Source of the DNA: Mesostigma viride
Lineage: Eukaryota > Streptophyta > Mesostigmatophyceae > Mesostigmatales > Mesostigmataceae
Length of the DNA: 56,383 bases
Assembly (NCBI GenBank): GCA_009746045.1
Contig: RPFO01000134.1
Coordinates: forward strand, 131,501-187,883
Reading direction: 5' to 3'
In this document: one piece after another, positions 43,884-54,893 of the stretch
How the letters are laid out: each line of letters opens with the position of its first letter
Position numbering within the stretch: position 1 is the first letter of the stretch
Notes under the pieces: model-generated
The model's input: the letters and a program-made list of their open reading frames with translations, nothing else
The model's database searches: none
What the model was told of the DNA's origin: nothing
Program-made: the position numbers and the translations under genes

Positions 43884-44590
43884 CTAGTAGTCAAGGCCCC
43901 TGAAGTCGCAGTACGTGTATACGAACTCACGATCCTCCATATCCAGCTCCGGACCTGCACCGGTATGAATTAAAACCGGCGTGCTCCCCGCCGCGTAAGT
44001 TGCGACGCGCCGACGCGCGACGAGGCGCAGAGGATGTGTAAAGATCGTCAATAATTCCCACCCCGCGGGAATCCACTCTCGCACAGAGGCGAGAAATGCC
44101 ACCAGGTTAATTAAAACCTGGCGCTCGCGACTGCGTACGCCGCGAGTGAGCAGCGATAACAGCGCGAGATCCTGAAACAAATTTGTCGACACCGCCGGCG
44201 CGCCCCCCGTGCGTAGCGATGCCCAGTTTTGCAGGTTTCTCTGGTAACCGGTGAGTGAAGAGAGGACGTTGTCCAACTCCTCAATGGCAGTCGTGACTTC
44301 GGTCACCGACCGCAAACCTCCCCGCACCTGGACCGTAAATGTCGATAAAATGTTTCGAATCTGGTCCAACAGGTTGCGGAGCCGGCACCAGTGCTGGCAA
44401 ATCGGGGTCCTCGGGGTTATCCCCGAGCAATGCGTGAGCTGCACGCTGCTGACGATGAAGCTCGTCGAGCGAGACGTACTTCGTCGAGCAATTGCTGCCA
44501 CGACGGCACAGTCGGTCTTGACGAAGAACCAGCCGGCGGAGCGGCTATTTCCTCATCGTCCGGAATCCGAAATTCTTCCGAATTTGGCAT
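43884..44590 (-). CDS. copia-3 upstream ORF (ORF-A), with frame changes
   Basis: It starts at MPNSEEFRIPDDEEIAAPP (ATG at 44588-44590), only 24 bases inside the 5' LTR. It then has SWQQLLDEVRLARRASS and, after a frame change near 44420, RNLLDQIRNILSTF, EVTTAIEELDNVLSSLTG and VLINLVAFLASVREWIPAGW. It ends VYTYCDFRGLDY with TAG at 43884. The product is mostly helical. About 350 bases separate it from the gag ATG. A comparable helical segment precedes gag in copia-1 (about 7850-7560) and copia-5 (17018-18213). It may be an N-terminal gag domain or a separate protein. Confidence 0.5.
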
Positions 44591-44614
44591 CTTTTTGACA
44601 GAGCGTGTAATACG

Positions 44615-45231
44615 AGTTGTGAGGGTAAGAATGCCACGAATTCCGCCATGGTTCTTGCAGGAAGTTGCCTTTATTAATAACAAGGAAACACAGACGTAAG
44701 TCACGTCACTTCCAAGACTGCACGCAGCACAGACGACAGGGTCGCAGTGCCAAGAGAACGTGCACGCAAGAACTAGCGTCCCGGTGTGACCAAGTCACTC
44801 ATATAGCTTGCTAGGGACGCGTCCAAGTATTCAGCTGCACTGTCACAGCTGAACTGTCAATCAATTGATTACACAGACTCTGGCACGCCTTTGGCGCGCA
44901 GATCTATCAATTGTCCATACGGCTAGTCCTGTGGACCTATCCGTACACTAGTCAGCATCAATTGTCTCATAGGTCCTGGCGCGCTACAGTGCGCCTACCT
45001 ATCAATTGACCATCAAGTCCTGTACAAGTCCTGTCAACGTCCTGCGGACTATCAAAGTGACACTTGTACATCCTGTGTCCGTACGCGCCCACAGTGGCGC
45101 GCCGGGTACTGTCGGCACAGCCTAGGAAACGTCATAACTTTTACGTTCCTTAACCAAATGAGGCGTTCAAGGTGCCGTTGGAAAGAGCGTAACAATCTCT
45201 ATCCATCTAACGTAAATCCTTTACGTTAACT
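44615..45231 (-). repeat. copia-3 5' LTR
   Basis: 617 bp; about 99% identical to the 3' LTR. The leader after it is only about 24 bases and starts CGTATTAC, so no TGG-type primer binding site is evident. Confidence 0.92.
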
Positions 45232-45276
45232 GTTTAAGTCGGCGCAATGGGGTTGGCGCCAGGGGGGGTAATTGGG

Positions 45277-46166
45277 TGGAGGCTTCTTGCTTCCGCGTGC
45301 GGATTGAGAAACCTTAAGGCCACTGTTAACTGCTGCATTTGTGGCAGGGCTCCACTTATTGTATTCAATCAAATGCTGGTCTTCTTGGGAGCTTAGTGAT
45401 CTTAATCGGTTTTCTCTGAATATAGTTTAATTAACGCATGCGGGAAAGATAAGGCCGCCATGCCTTGGCCTGGATGTGGAAGGCTGTCTGCGACATGGGC
45501 TGATTAATTCGATCTGTACAAAGGGTTTCCTGCTCGCCCGAATTTTCCTTGGATGACCCGGTTGTTTATAAGGGTCGGTGGCTATTAATTAGCGGTCCGA
45601 GACAATTAATTGTAGGTTTTATACGACTTGCTTGCAAAGATTCGTGTTTGGTTGCACCAGCTGAGGTTAGGTGGGGACCTGTAGGGTCGGCTGCCAGGTT
45701 GCTTAACGAATCTTTGGCTGATTTGGGTTCTTTAGTGAGTCGTGATTAATTATTGTATAGTGGATTCGGACCGGCCCAAGGGGTCGATGGGCGAGTTTTA
45801 TGAACATTGTCAGTCTTGGGAACCTTGTACAACTATACCCGTACGGTTAACGCACTAGCCTGGGGGTGCGTGGCCACGTTGTTTGTAGTGGCGTTTTCAG
45901 CACTGTTCAGGCCGGCGTGTGACGCATGCCGGTGTTAATTAATTTAGGATGATGTCAGCTTGTGTGTCGGCGGGCCATGCCTTAAGCAAGCTAGGCAGGC
46001 AATGATCCGCAATTGTTTCTTTCCCCTCCCTCCCACCCTGGAGGCTTCTTGCTTCCGCGTGCGGATTGAGAAACCTTAAGGCCACTGTTAACTGCTGCAT
46101 TTGTGGCAGGGCTCCACTTATTGTATTCAATCAAATGCTGGTCTTCTTGGGAGCTGAGTGATCTTA
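45277..46166 (+). repeat. Second, internally deleted copy of the duplicated unit (B-A'-B')
   Basis: Block B (45277-45404, 128 bp) ends the first unit. A' (45405-46023) repeats 34301-34914, and B' (46039-46166) repeats B. The locus thus reads A-x-B-A'-B', two head-to-tail copies of A-x-B in which the second has lost x. AT-rich AATTAAT words flank both outer edges. The type of element is unknown: there is no coding capacity, and no terminal inverted repeats were found. Confidence 0.65.
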
Positions 46167-48600
46167 AATTAATTAATAGACACGTGACTGCGTCACGTGA
46201 GAGGCCTGACATGGGGTGGTCGAGCTTCAGTGCTTCCCCGCCTTCTCTTTCTCCCACACTGGGTGCTCCGCCTCCTTTTTCTCCGGCCCTGCCCGTGGGT
46301 GCACCGGCCCTGCCTCCTCCTTCTCCTCACGGGACGATTCGCGCTCCACGCATGGCTGCAGCATCAGTTAGCACGGGCAAGACATAGTGAGTAACCGCGC
46401 TAAGGCTGTTCTAGCACCAGCCTAGCAGACTGCCATGATCACTCAGCAAACCCACGACAGCTAAACCCTTGGCTGTCACAACCAGTCCATGCATCATTAA
46501 GTATGGGTACGGGGAAAGCTTCCCGCATATCCATGGCCATATGGATGGCAGGGCAACACAACAACTTCCACCCTAGCCCCCCGTGCACACACAAAAACGT
46601 GGGTCGTGGCTTTCACGCCCCATCCGCCATGCATGACAGCGGGTACCTTACTCGCATTCACACCGGGCTGCATCCCAGCGCCGTTGCTGTCCCCATGTGA
46701 CACGTCGGCTGATTAAGCAGATACACAGCAGAGTCTGATGTAAACCCCTAAACCCCAAACCCATGCAGACCACAGTCAAGGACGCGTGCATGTCAAGCCA
46801 TGCCAATCGTGAACCGTACAGCAATTTACTTTTCAAGCCTGAAGAAGTGGATAGCAGATAGTGTCCAAAAACCAAATGTCCTCATTTGAGGACATAGTCC
46901 TCGTTTGAGACGGGGGGGTTAGGGGCGCGGTTTTGGCGCCAAATTTGGTCTTAGGGTCACTTGGTGGGTTTTGGCGCGAAACTGGGATAGGTACTGAGCG
47001 CGCCAAGCCCCTGGGGTCGACAGGGGTCGACCGTACCTGGAAAATATGAGGCGACGAAAAGTACCTACAATAGCAAGAACATCGCAATGCAATCGAGTGT
47101 TTTGTCGAGTGGCGGCTATGGGGTCGTGCCAGTTCCGAGGCTTGCCTGAATGTTATAGGGCATTATTTTGCCCCGGACGAAGACAGCATTTTAGATCGTC
47201 ATCTAGTGATTTCGATGATGCTATTCTTCACGTGCAGGGGCTTTGTATATGTCGAAAATTTTGTTCATGAACGGATTTTGGCATTGTTGAAGAAAATCTG
47301 AGAGCTACGTAGATCGCATGATAGGTCAGTTCGCAGTTCGGTTTTACAATTTCTTTTTCCGCCCAGGCGCTGCGGATATCGCGAGTATGGGTTATGGTAC
47401 GCTTCTGGGCTTATGGGCGACATGGGGAGAAGAGGGACCTGGGCAGTTGCATGCGTCAAAGAGTCTCTATTTTTTCGTCGTGATGTCGCAGTCGCGCCTG
47501 GCGACAACCAGGGCGAGCGCGAGCCATATTTTCTTTTGCCGCAAGGCTGGGTGCTTCCCACGCGTCACCGTCCTTTAATATATATTTCTTGAGCTGGCCC
47601 GCGCAGCTGGCGGCCTGGGCGCACGTAAAGACCAAGGATCCGACTGTCATTCTCAACCGCATCGTTCTAAGTAAGCGTGTTAAGCGGATTGTAACCTATA
47701 ACTCTCGCAGACGTGATAATTCCGGTTGCTTTCAATGCCCAACTTCGTGGTTTTGATTACGTTTATGTCCGGGGGATAACGGAAGTTTGCTGGGCGGTAC
47801 TTTCTTTTCCCGTTGCGTCACTGAAAAGGTAAACGGCCTTGCGTTATCAAAACAGCAGCAAGTAGAAGTCGCTGTGCTTAATTGCGATGTGCTAGTTTGA
47901 TTCAACACATATACTGCCTTGTTGCTGAGAAGTTTTTCAAGGCTTGCTGGTATGTTGCCCATATGTTTCTAATGCTTCAACTCATGTCCAAGTGATCAAG
48001 ACTGGCTTAGAAACTTGAGCTTGTCATGTTTACATTGTGCTTGTGTTGCAACTTGTGCCTCTTTGCAGTATATGTTTCCTTTATAACGTAAGGGTTCAAC
48101 ATCATGGTTTAGCACCGTGGTGGCAGCCGAGCCTCTACTAACGATCATGGACCTAACCTTGGCAAGAATTTGCATCATATTTCACTCTTTGGACTGAGCT
48201 AGCTTTACACCTGCTGTTTGGCCTGCACCATGGTCCCTGGCTGCCAGTTACATTTTGTGCCCCCCCCTGGCAGGCTGCAGGGTCTAGGACTGCGAGGGTG
48301 TAACATAGACATGTTGTGGGCACCCTGGGTGCATTTTCAGGACCAGCCATGACCTGGCCATGCCTTCTTTCTCGGCATATTGTTGACTTGAGTGCTATTT
48401 GGTCACTCGCGTAGCGACCCCCCTGCATTCATAAATCGTAAACAATTATACAATGAGCATATTTCATGGATGTTAAGCATTGCAACTCTTGAACATATCA
48501 TAAATGAACATGGTTTCATGCCGTACCCATGGATGTGTTGACATGTGTTAGTTATTACAAATGGTATCCACGCTAGATAATGTCCTCATTTGAGGACATT
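46167..48600. other. Non-coding interval with paired 20-base palindromes
   Basis: No supported gene. The same 20-base palindrome (ATGTCCTCA/TGAGGACAT with TT between) occurs at 46876-46895 and 48580-48599, bounding 1.7 kb. Short (C)CCTAAA-like words at 46741-46758 are too few to be telomeric. Confidence 0.5.
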
Positions 48601-48789
48601 TTCTTGGTGATTAGACAATAGTAGCCTGGAAGAGGTTACAGGGGCACATGTCCATTAGCGAGCGGAACAACACAGCATACACCCTACAAGCGTACCGCAC
48701 AATGTCCTCCTGCAGTTGTCTGCAGATCTCCCAATGCCGCAGCCGGCAGACATCTCCACTGCTCTCATGGCGATTGCAAATGCTTGATG

Positions 48790-50013
48790 CCGCACCTCTG
48801 CTTACAGCAGAAAAGCTTCCTCCGGGCGAGGCACCTGACTGGAATCAACACCCATTCCTTGGCTTGACAACGTGGCCATGATAGCATCGTGAATCTGCTT
48901 CGCCAACGCCCACACATCAGGACCCGCGCCCTGCACCGCCATGGCCACAGGCTGCACCGCTGCAATCGATGCAGCAGTTCACTGCCTGCGCCGCACCATT
49001 TATGTACTGCATGCACGAAAGCCAATCCTGGGTCGGTTATCATGATCTTGCCCGATTCCTGCTGCTTCTTCTTCTTCGATGCGGTCACCGTCGCGCACTT
49101 TATATACCCCTTCCTCTCCAAGCACGCCTTCAGCACCTGGTTCGTGCGGTGCTGAATATGCTTCTGAAGGCGCGCCTTCTAAGCACGAAATGTTGGCAAT
49201 GTATGATTCCCAAACGGCATGCTAGGCACATAATCAGTCCCATTAATTGCTTTGCGGCAGTCAATGCATGCACCAGAACACCTGTTGAAAAAAGAAGGTT
49301 ATGTACGCTAGCGATTACCCGCGGCAAGAAGCAATCAACACGCCTCGCTAACAACTGCAACCACAATGTAGTTCATGACGGGCCACTCACCGCTACCCTG
49401 GTCTCCTACTTCAATGTCTCCCCATTCTCAAGGCCTCCATTGTAAACCTCTCCGTCTTCACCATTGTCATCGTCTTCCTCTTCCTCCACTCCGACGTATC
49501 CGTGCTTCCTTTTCGTAAGATACATAGGGTCTTTCAAGTCGTCTGTGCGGCGTTGGCACACTTAAATCCAACAAAATTTTGACCGCCTCTACCCATTACC
49601 ATTTATTTGTACTATCATAACATATCCAGGCGTTTGAAAAATCATTCCCTCGTTCGAACTTCTCCGCCTGGGCGTCCATGACGAGGCAGTCACGGCGGGA
49701 CGCACATGCACAAAAATAAAACAAGGCGACATCCCTTCAATCATTGACCAAAGAACAGAATAAGCGCAGAACTTGGATTTCAACACCACGCACCAATTAG
49801 CAGCAAGCACGGCTGGCCTGCAACCCGGCGGCGCCATCATTTCATAACCAGAAGGCATGGCCCACACTCCATCCCGTTACCTCATCTTCCAGGTCTTTTC
49901 CCACGGCTTCCGCTGCTTCCCTCTGCTCAAGATTTTGCATTCTCCGCCAGCAACCTCGCCTTCTCCTCGTCCAACAATCCACTAAGAATAATAGCCCCTC
50001 TATTGGACGCCAT
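48790..50013 (-). pseudogene. Possible multi-exon gene remnant, family unknown
   Basis: On the minus strand, MASNRGAIILSGLLDEEKAR (ATG at 50011-50013) and a donor-like GTAACG near 49890 could be exon 1. A segment reading DDLKDPMYLTKRKHGYVG and an acidic EEEEDDDNGEDGE follows near 49545-49455. It can splice from AA/GTAGGAG to an acceptor TTTTTTCAACAG near 49281, giving in-frame CSGACIDCRKAINGTDY. Downstream, KARLQKHIQHRTNQVLKACL, GYIKCATVTASKKKKQQ and, in another frame, AVQGAGPDVWALAKQIHDAI look coding. In-frame stops and shifts remain, so this is a tentative host or element gene. Confidence 0.35.
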
Positions 50014-50611
50014 TCAGACGACCTTTGCTAGCGTCTTTTCACCGGCCCCAGCACTACATAATCTATAGCCGCTTACTGACAACGGCCGACAACGACAACT
50101 GCTGAACAGGCGAAAAAGACTGATAACTAAATTTTTATTTCGCTGCATTTGCTAATAGACACGCATGTTCTCCCACTTATCCATTACAATATAATTATCC
50201 ATCTGGCCGTGTACAAGCAAAAAAAATACCAGTGCGGGGCGGTGTACACTACGTGGCACTTACCACCAGCCGATTCTAACCTAATCTACGACTTTAGACA
50301 TCGTTTCAGATCCCCTTAGTAACTTACTATAACGTATCTTACAGCATCGGATCACTGGCACCAAATCTACAGGTGGTAGGTTCTCAACTAAGACCCGTCA
50401 CGGTAATCTCCCCGTCGGTACTGTACTACAAAAGATACGTAGTTGTAACGTTACTTTTAGTTACGGCTAGTAAATTTACTACCCGTCACCCTACGTTGTA
50501 ATTATTACGGCCTTGGATCTCACGCCTGAGATCTAGGTGGTAAGTTACCCCCACCTCGTAATTTACGACTCGGATGCTTTTTACCACCCTCGGACAAATT
50601 AAGTATAGTGG
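50014..50611. other. Non-coding, AT-richer interval
   Basis: Upstream flank of the possible gene and of the hexanucleotide array. Several TAC/GTA-rich words (for example GTTACTTTTAGTTACGG). No gene seen. Confidence 0.5.
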
Positions 50612-51280
50612 CGTAGTCGTAGTCGTAGTCGTAGTCGTAGTCGTAGTCGTAGTCGTAGTCGTAGTCGTAGTCGTAGTCGTAGTCGTAGTCGTAGTCGTAG
50701 TCGTAGTCGTAGTCGTAGTCGTAGTCGTAGTCGTAGTCGTAGTCGTAGTCGTAGTCGTAGTCGTAGTCGTAGTCGTAGTCGTAGTCGTAGTCGTAGTCGT
50801 AGTCGTAGTCGTAGTGGTAATCGTAGTCGTAGTCGTAGTCGTAGTCGTAGTCGTAGTCGTAATCGTAGTCGCAGTCGTAGTCGTAGTCGTAGTCGTAGTC
50901 GTAGTCGTAGTCGTAGTCGTAGTCGTAGTCGTAGTCGTAGTCGTAGTCGTAGTCGTAGTCGTAGTCGTAGTCGTAGTCGTAGTCGTAGTCGTAGTCGTAG
51001 TCGTAGTCGTAGTCGTAGTCGTAGTCGTAGTCGTAGTCGTAGTCGTAGTCGTAGTCGTAGTCTTAGTCGTAGTTGTAGTCGTAGTCGTAGTCGATCGTAG
51101 TTGTAGTCGTAGTCGTAGTCGTAGTCGTAGTGGTAGTCGTAGTCGTAGTCGTACAGTCGTAGTCGTAGTCGTAGTCGTAGTCGTAGTCGTAGTCGTAGTC
51201 GTAGTTGTAGGCGTAGCCCTAGTCGTAGTCGTACAGTCGTAGTCGTAGTCGTAGTCGTAGTCGTATAGTCGTAGTTGTAG
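50612..51280. repeat. (GTAGTC)n hexanucleotide array
   Basis: About 670 bp of GTAGTC units with scattered variants (GTAATC, GCAGTC, GTAGTT, GTAGTCGATC). The last third is more degenerate. A short second tract lies at 51460-51515. Frames through it (poly-Val; Arg-Leu) are not genes. Confidence 0.97.
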
Positions 51281-51287
51281 TAGTGCT

Positions 51288-51688
51288 CAACAGCAGTGAT
51301 GCCATGTATTACAATTATAACCGCAGCACAGTGGGGACTGGGGAGCACGCGTTTGACTTGCCATCCCCAGCAAATTAAAATGCATGGTGTAGTAGGCCTC
51401 TGATCTGTATATGTGAAAGTTGTCTCTAGTTTCTTTGTGAAATGTCAAGTAAGCATCCTAGTGGTAGTCGTAGTGGTAGTCGTAGTCATAGTCGTAGTCG
51501 TAGTCGTAGTTGTAGTAGCAACAGCAGTGATGCCATGTATTACAATTATAACCGGAGCACAGTGGGGACTGGGGAGCACGCGTTTGACTTGCCATCCCCA
51601 GCAAATTAAAATGCATGGTGCATGTAGGCCTCTGATCTGTATATGTGAAAGTTGTCTCTAGTTTCTTTGTGAAATGTCAAGTAAGCAT
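51288..51688. repeat. Tandem duplication beside the hexanucleotide array
   Basis: A 169-base block (51288-51456) starting CAACAGCAGTGATGCC recurs at 51519-51688 with only a few differences. The copies are separated by a short GTAGTC tract, so the repeat edge and unique flank were duplicated together. Confidence 0.9.
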
Positions 51689-51908
51689 TGTAGGCCATAG
51701 TCAATGTTTGATGTTTCCCATAGCTAGACTACCATAGCTATAGCCTACCATAACGAGCCACGAGCCACGACTGAGGTAGCCATGGCTGATGGTTGAGCTC
51801 ATAACGTTCACGTTTCGGGGCACCAAATTCGGCCGTGAATATCACAATCGCTTCGTCTTTCTAAGACGCACAGGCTGATATGTTTTTCCGAAGCTATTAC
51901 GCAATATT

Positions 51909-54893
51909 ATGACGAGCAACCGCTCCACGACGCAACGCAGTTTGGAGGCTGCGATGAGCAATGCAAACACGTACGCCTCGCCAGCCGGACGGCTGCAGTT
52001 GATTCCGCCTCCCGGCGGCGCCGTCGCAGGCAGCGGTGACACTAACAAAGCGTTGGTGGTCTATACTCGGCTCCTCCCGAGGCCGAGGCCTCGGCATCGC
52101 CTGAGCCCAAACGCAGTCGCCCGCGGCCGTTCCGCGCTGCATGGCGCGAGGTCGACTTCGACGTCACGGCCTCTCCCGGCTATTGGCAACGCACCCCCAT
52201 CCAATTCATGGATGACATGTTATTCGGCACGCACGCCAGTCGCTTGTGGAACTGTGCCGGCACCTCCACGGCAAGCATCGCCTCAAAGTCTGTCTCTGGG
52301 TCCGGCTCCCAGGCCCCGCATTTGCTCCAAACCGTCGCGGACGGCTTCTTCACGTTACCCCTCGCCCCCGCCTTCAGCGCATCGCTATCTGCTCCCTCCT
52401 CTGGGCTCGGGCGCACCGAGGCCGAGATCTGGGATCTCCCGCCCTCCGCCCCCACCGCCCTCACCGACCCCACAATTTCGCTCCATCCTCACAGAGCTCC
52501 TTGCACAGCACATGACCCCCCTTGCCGCAGATGTGGCGGCATAAATTTTGGGCGGCACACGGGCTGCTGAGCTCCCTCACCTTTCCACCACCCGGCCACC
52601 GTGCCACCTCCACAACCACCGACGCCATCGATCACCGACCAGCTCCTCAACATCGACCAGCCCCTAAAGGACAACGCCATCGCCATCGAGTGCCTGCAAA
52701 ACAGTGTGCAGGCATACGGCGTATAATACGCCGTACGACGCGTATTATACGCCATACGCAAGATTTGACGAGATGCAGGCCGTATTCGAGGCGTTTGGTT
52801 CCCGCCGCACATTTGAAAGTGCTGTCCTCCGGCTTTTTGCCTTTGCACTGTGTGCAGTTCTTGGACGTTTGGAATCATGGCATGGCTAACGTGATGACTG
52901 ACTAGCTAGACCTTTTCAGTGGTTTTCCATTTGCGGGTATTTCCTCGTAAATGGTGGGAGAGCCGATCGCAGCAATGGTGCTCACCACTAGACACTCCCG
53001 GCCAGTTAGGCTCGAAACACACGCCCTGATCAAGCATGCTGTTTCCGGCCCCACCGTCTAGGTCATCTAGTCGCTCTACACGTAAGCCAGCCATAATTTC
53101 AATGCACAAGGATACACATTTCCATCACCATTCATCTTCATCATCCTGAACGACTCGAACACGCGGACAAGATAACGGCAGGCTCGAGCTACCATGGTCC
53201 GGATTCTCCCGATTTCTGGCCTGCGCTGGTTGTCTCCTTGGTATTCGAGACTGTCTGGACACACATCGTGAAAGAAAGAACGGACGCTCAACAAGAAAGG
53301 GCAGCCGACAGGTAACTACAAGCTCAGTGACGTGCACACTTTTGGATGCAAAATTCTTGGGTTCTACCACCCGAGCAAGGCTAGCACCCGCCATATCATG
53401 GGCGCCACGTATGCCAAGGAGGCAAGAGTGAGCGAGTGCAAGAGGCCGCCGGAGGCATTACGTCGCAGGCTGCGGGGTATTTGGTATGACTCGTGATGCA
53501 CATAAATGCCTTATTTAGCCATGAAGGCTGCTGCTAGCCAGCCACCGTACCATATGTGTTAATGGTTTAGGGAAGCTGGGTCAGGTTGCTGGCATGCATG
53601 GTATCCTGCACGCTAGCCACATTTTTGGCAGCCCGTATGGATTCTTGCTTCATGTAGATCAATATTGCATGGTGGCCTACCACGAGTAGGCAAGATGTCT
53701 GTTTCTGGCACAATGTCTTATTACTTTTGGCAAGTTGGCCAACTGACCGTGTGCTGTATTTCAGTCCTAGTATGTAGCTAGCAATTCCATGCTGCCAGAG
53801 ATGACGTGGTTTAGTTTCAAGTTCAACATACAGTAATGGTGGCAGCAATCTCTATACCTCTGCAAGTGTCATTGCGCATGCATATCTACTTGTGTTATTA
53901 TCCTTTTCAGGTGTGCACTGATTGTGCATACAACTTTGTTATGGTATGCTTTTAACAGACTTAATAATTAAACAGGACAGTGCTTGTACTTGTAAGCAGC
54001 AACGGTAATGCCATGCAATGTCATGAGATGATGTGTCACATATAGGCATGTGGTGCATTGCAAGAATACAAAGAAAACATGCCTGATTGGTCAGAATGTT
54101 GAGGAACCCCCTGAACCATTCAAAAAAACAGCATTTTCAAGAGTCACCGTATGATTAATTAATTAGCATATCATACCCCGTACGAGCGTATTATACCCAA
54201 TACCCATGGGCCCCGTACGATTGCGTATTGCGTATATGCCTGTACACTGCTGCAAAACACCGCAGGCCTCACTGACCAGGCGCTGAAGGACATTGCCGCT
54301 CGGCCAGCACCTGCTGGCCCAGCCGATGATGCTCCTTCCACCCAGGCCTGGGCGGACATGCTGAAGCACCACACCACCTCCACCGCCTCCACCATCGCGG
54401 CACAGCTGAAGCAACAAACACTCGACCTCCGCAAGGAGGCCGACATCACCAAGCGCAGCCACAATGTCATCGTCAAGCACTTCGACCAGCCGACAGGTGA
54501 GGACTCAGAGTCTCTTGCCATCGCGTGCGACATCCTTACCCCCATGGCACTCACTGGTGAGCTGCGGAAGTCGGCTGTCCGCCTTCCCGCGCGCGGGGTA
54601 AAGCTGGACCGGCTCCCCTGCTCCTCACCTTTAAGTACATGGCGGATAAGCTGTTGTTTCTTAAACGCCGCAAGAAGCTCAAGAGGACTTCCTACACGCT
54701 GCCGGACGACGACTTGACCCTGGCGCAGCAACAACGGCGACGGGAGCTAGCTATGGCCGACCTACCTCCAGCTCCGGCAGACCGCGGGGGGGAAGCTGGT
54801 ACTGATACTGGAGGGGGGCGGTTATCCACGTCGACCACAAGCCCTGGCAGGCGCCCCCTGCCACCACAGCAACCCAGCCTAGGGAACATATAG
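51909..54893 (+). pseudogene. LINE ORF1-like gene interrupted by hAT-2
   Basis: The left part (to 52701) is Pro/Ser-rich and frameshifted, ending in ITDQLLNIDQPLKDNAIAIE. The right part (from 54258) continues in the same frame once hAT-2 and one CTGCAAAA copy are skipped: TAGLTDQALKDIA, then a helical segment (LDLRKEADITKRSHN). VIVKHFDQPTGED follows and, after a shift near 54610, FKYMADKLLFLKRRKKLK with RTSYTLPDDDLTLAQQQRR. The end resembles the RRM/C-terminal region of L1-type ORF1 RNA-binding proteins (a phrase like DLTPEQ...RR). No RT follows, so the LINE is truncated or the gene stands alone. Confidence 0.55.
52702..54249. mobile_element. hAT-2: non-autonomous hAT element with 8-bp target duplication
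   Basis: The ends are CAGTGTGCAGGCATACG and, on the other strand, CAGTGTACAGGCATATACG. The 8-bp duplication CTGCAAAA lies at 52694-52701 and 54250-54257. Subterminal GTATAATACG/GTATTATAC words match hAT-1, so both belong to one family or sister families. No transposase is present in 1,548 bp. Confidence 0.88.

Larger units (their letters stand above)
35709..45236 (-). mobile_element. copia-3: nearly complete LTR retrotransposon with 5-bp target duplication
   Basis: The element spans 35714-45231 (9,518 bp) and is flanked by GTTTA at 35709-35713 and 45232-45236. Its 617-bp LTRs (35714-36330 and 44615-45231) start AGTT and end AACT, and I counted about seven differences (roughly 99% identity), so insertion was recent. 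A purine-rich tract adjoins the 3' LTR (36331-36351). The minus-strand order is ORF-A, gag with zinc knuckle, integrase, retropepsin-like domain, RT, RNaseH. The long 3' region (36352-38982) carries a piggyBac-type insertion. A few one-base frame changes, some in homopolymers, may be sequencing errors. Confidence 0.9.

Noticed and set aside
34301-46166. Block A as LTR of an outer retrotransposon around copia-3
   Set aside because: Block B recurs on the right side and there is no internal coding sequence or polypurine tract, so tandem units fit better.
46741-46758. Telomere-like CCCCTAAACCCC words
   Set aside because: Only two or three imperfect units in internal sequence; this is not a telomere or clear interstitial array.
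50612-51280. CRISPR array
   Set aside because: The hexamer repeats have no unique spacers and the sequence is eukaryotic.
50574-51348. Long plus-strand poly-Val and minus-strand Arg-Leu open frames
   Set aside because: They are translations of the GTAGTC hexamer array and have no protein features.
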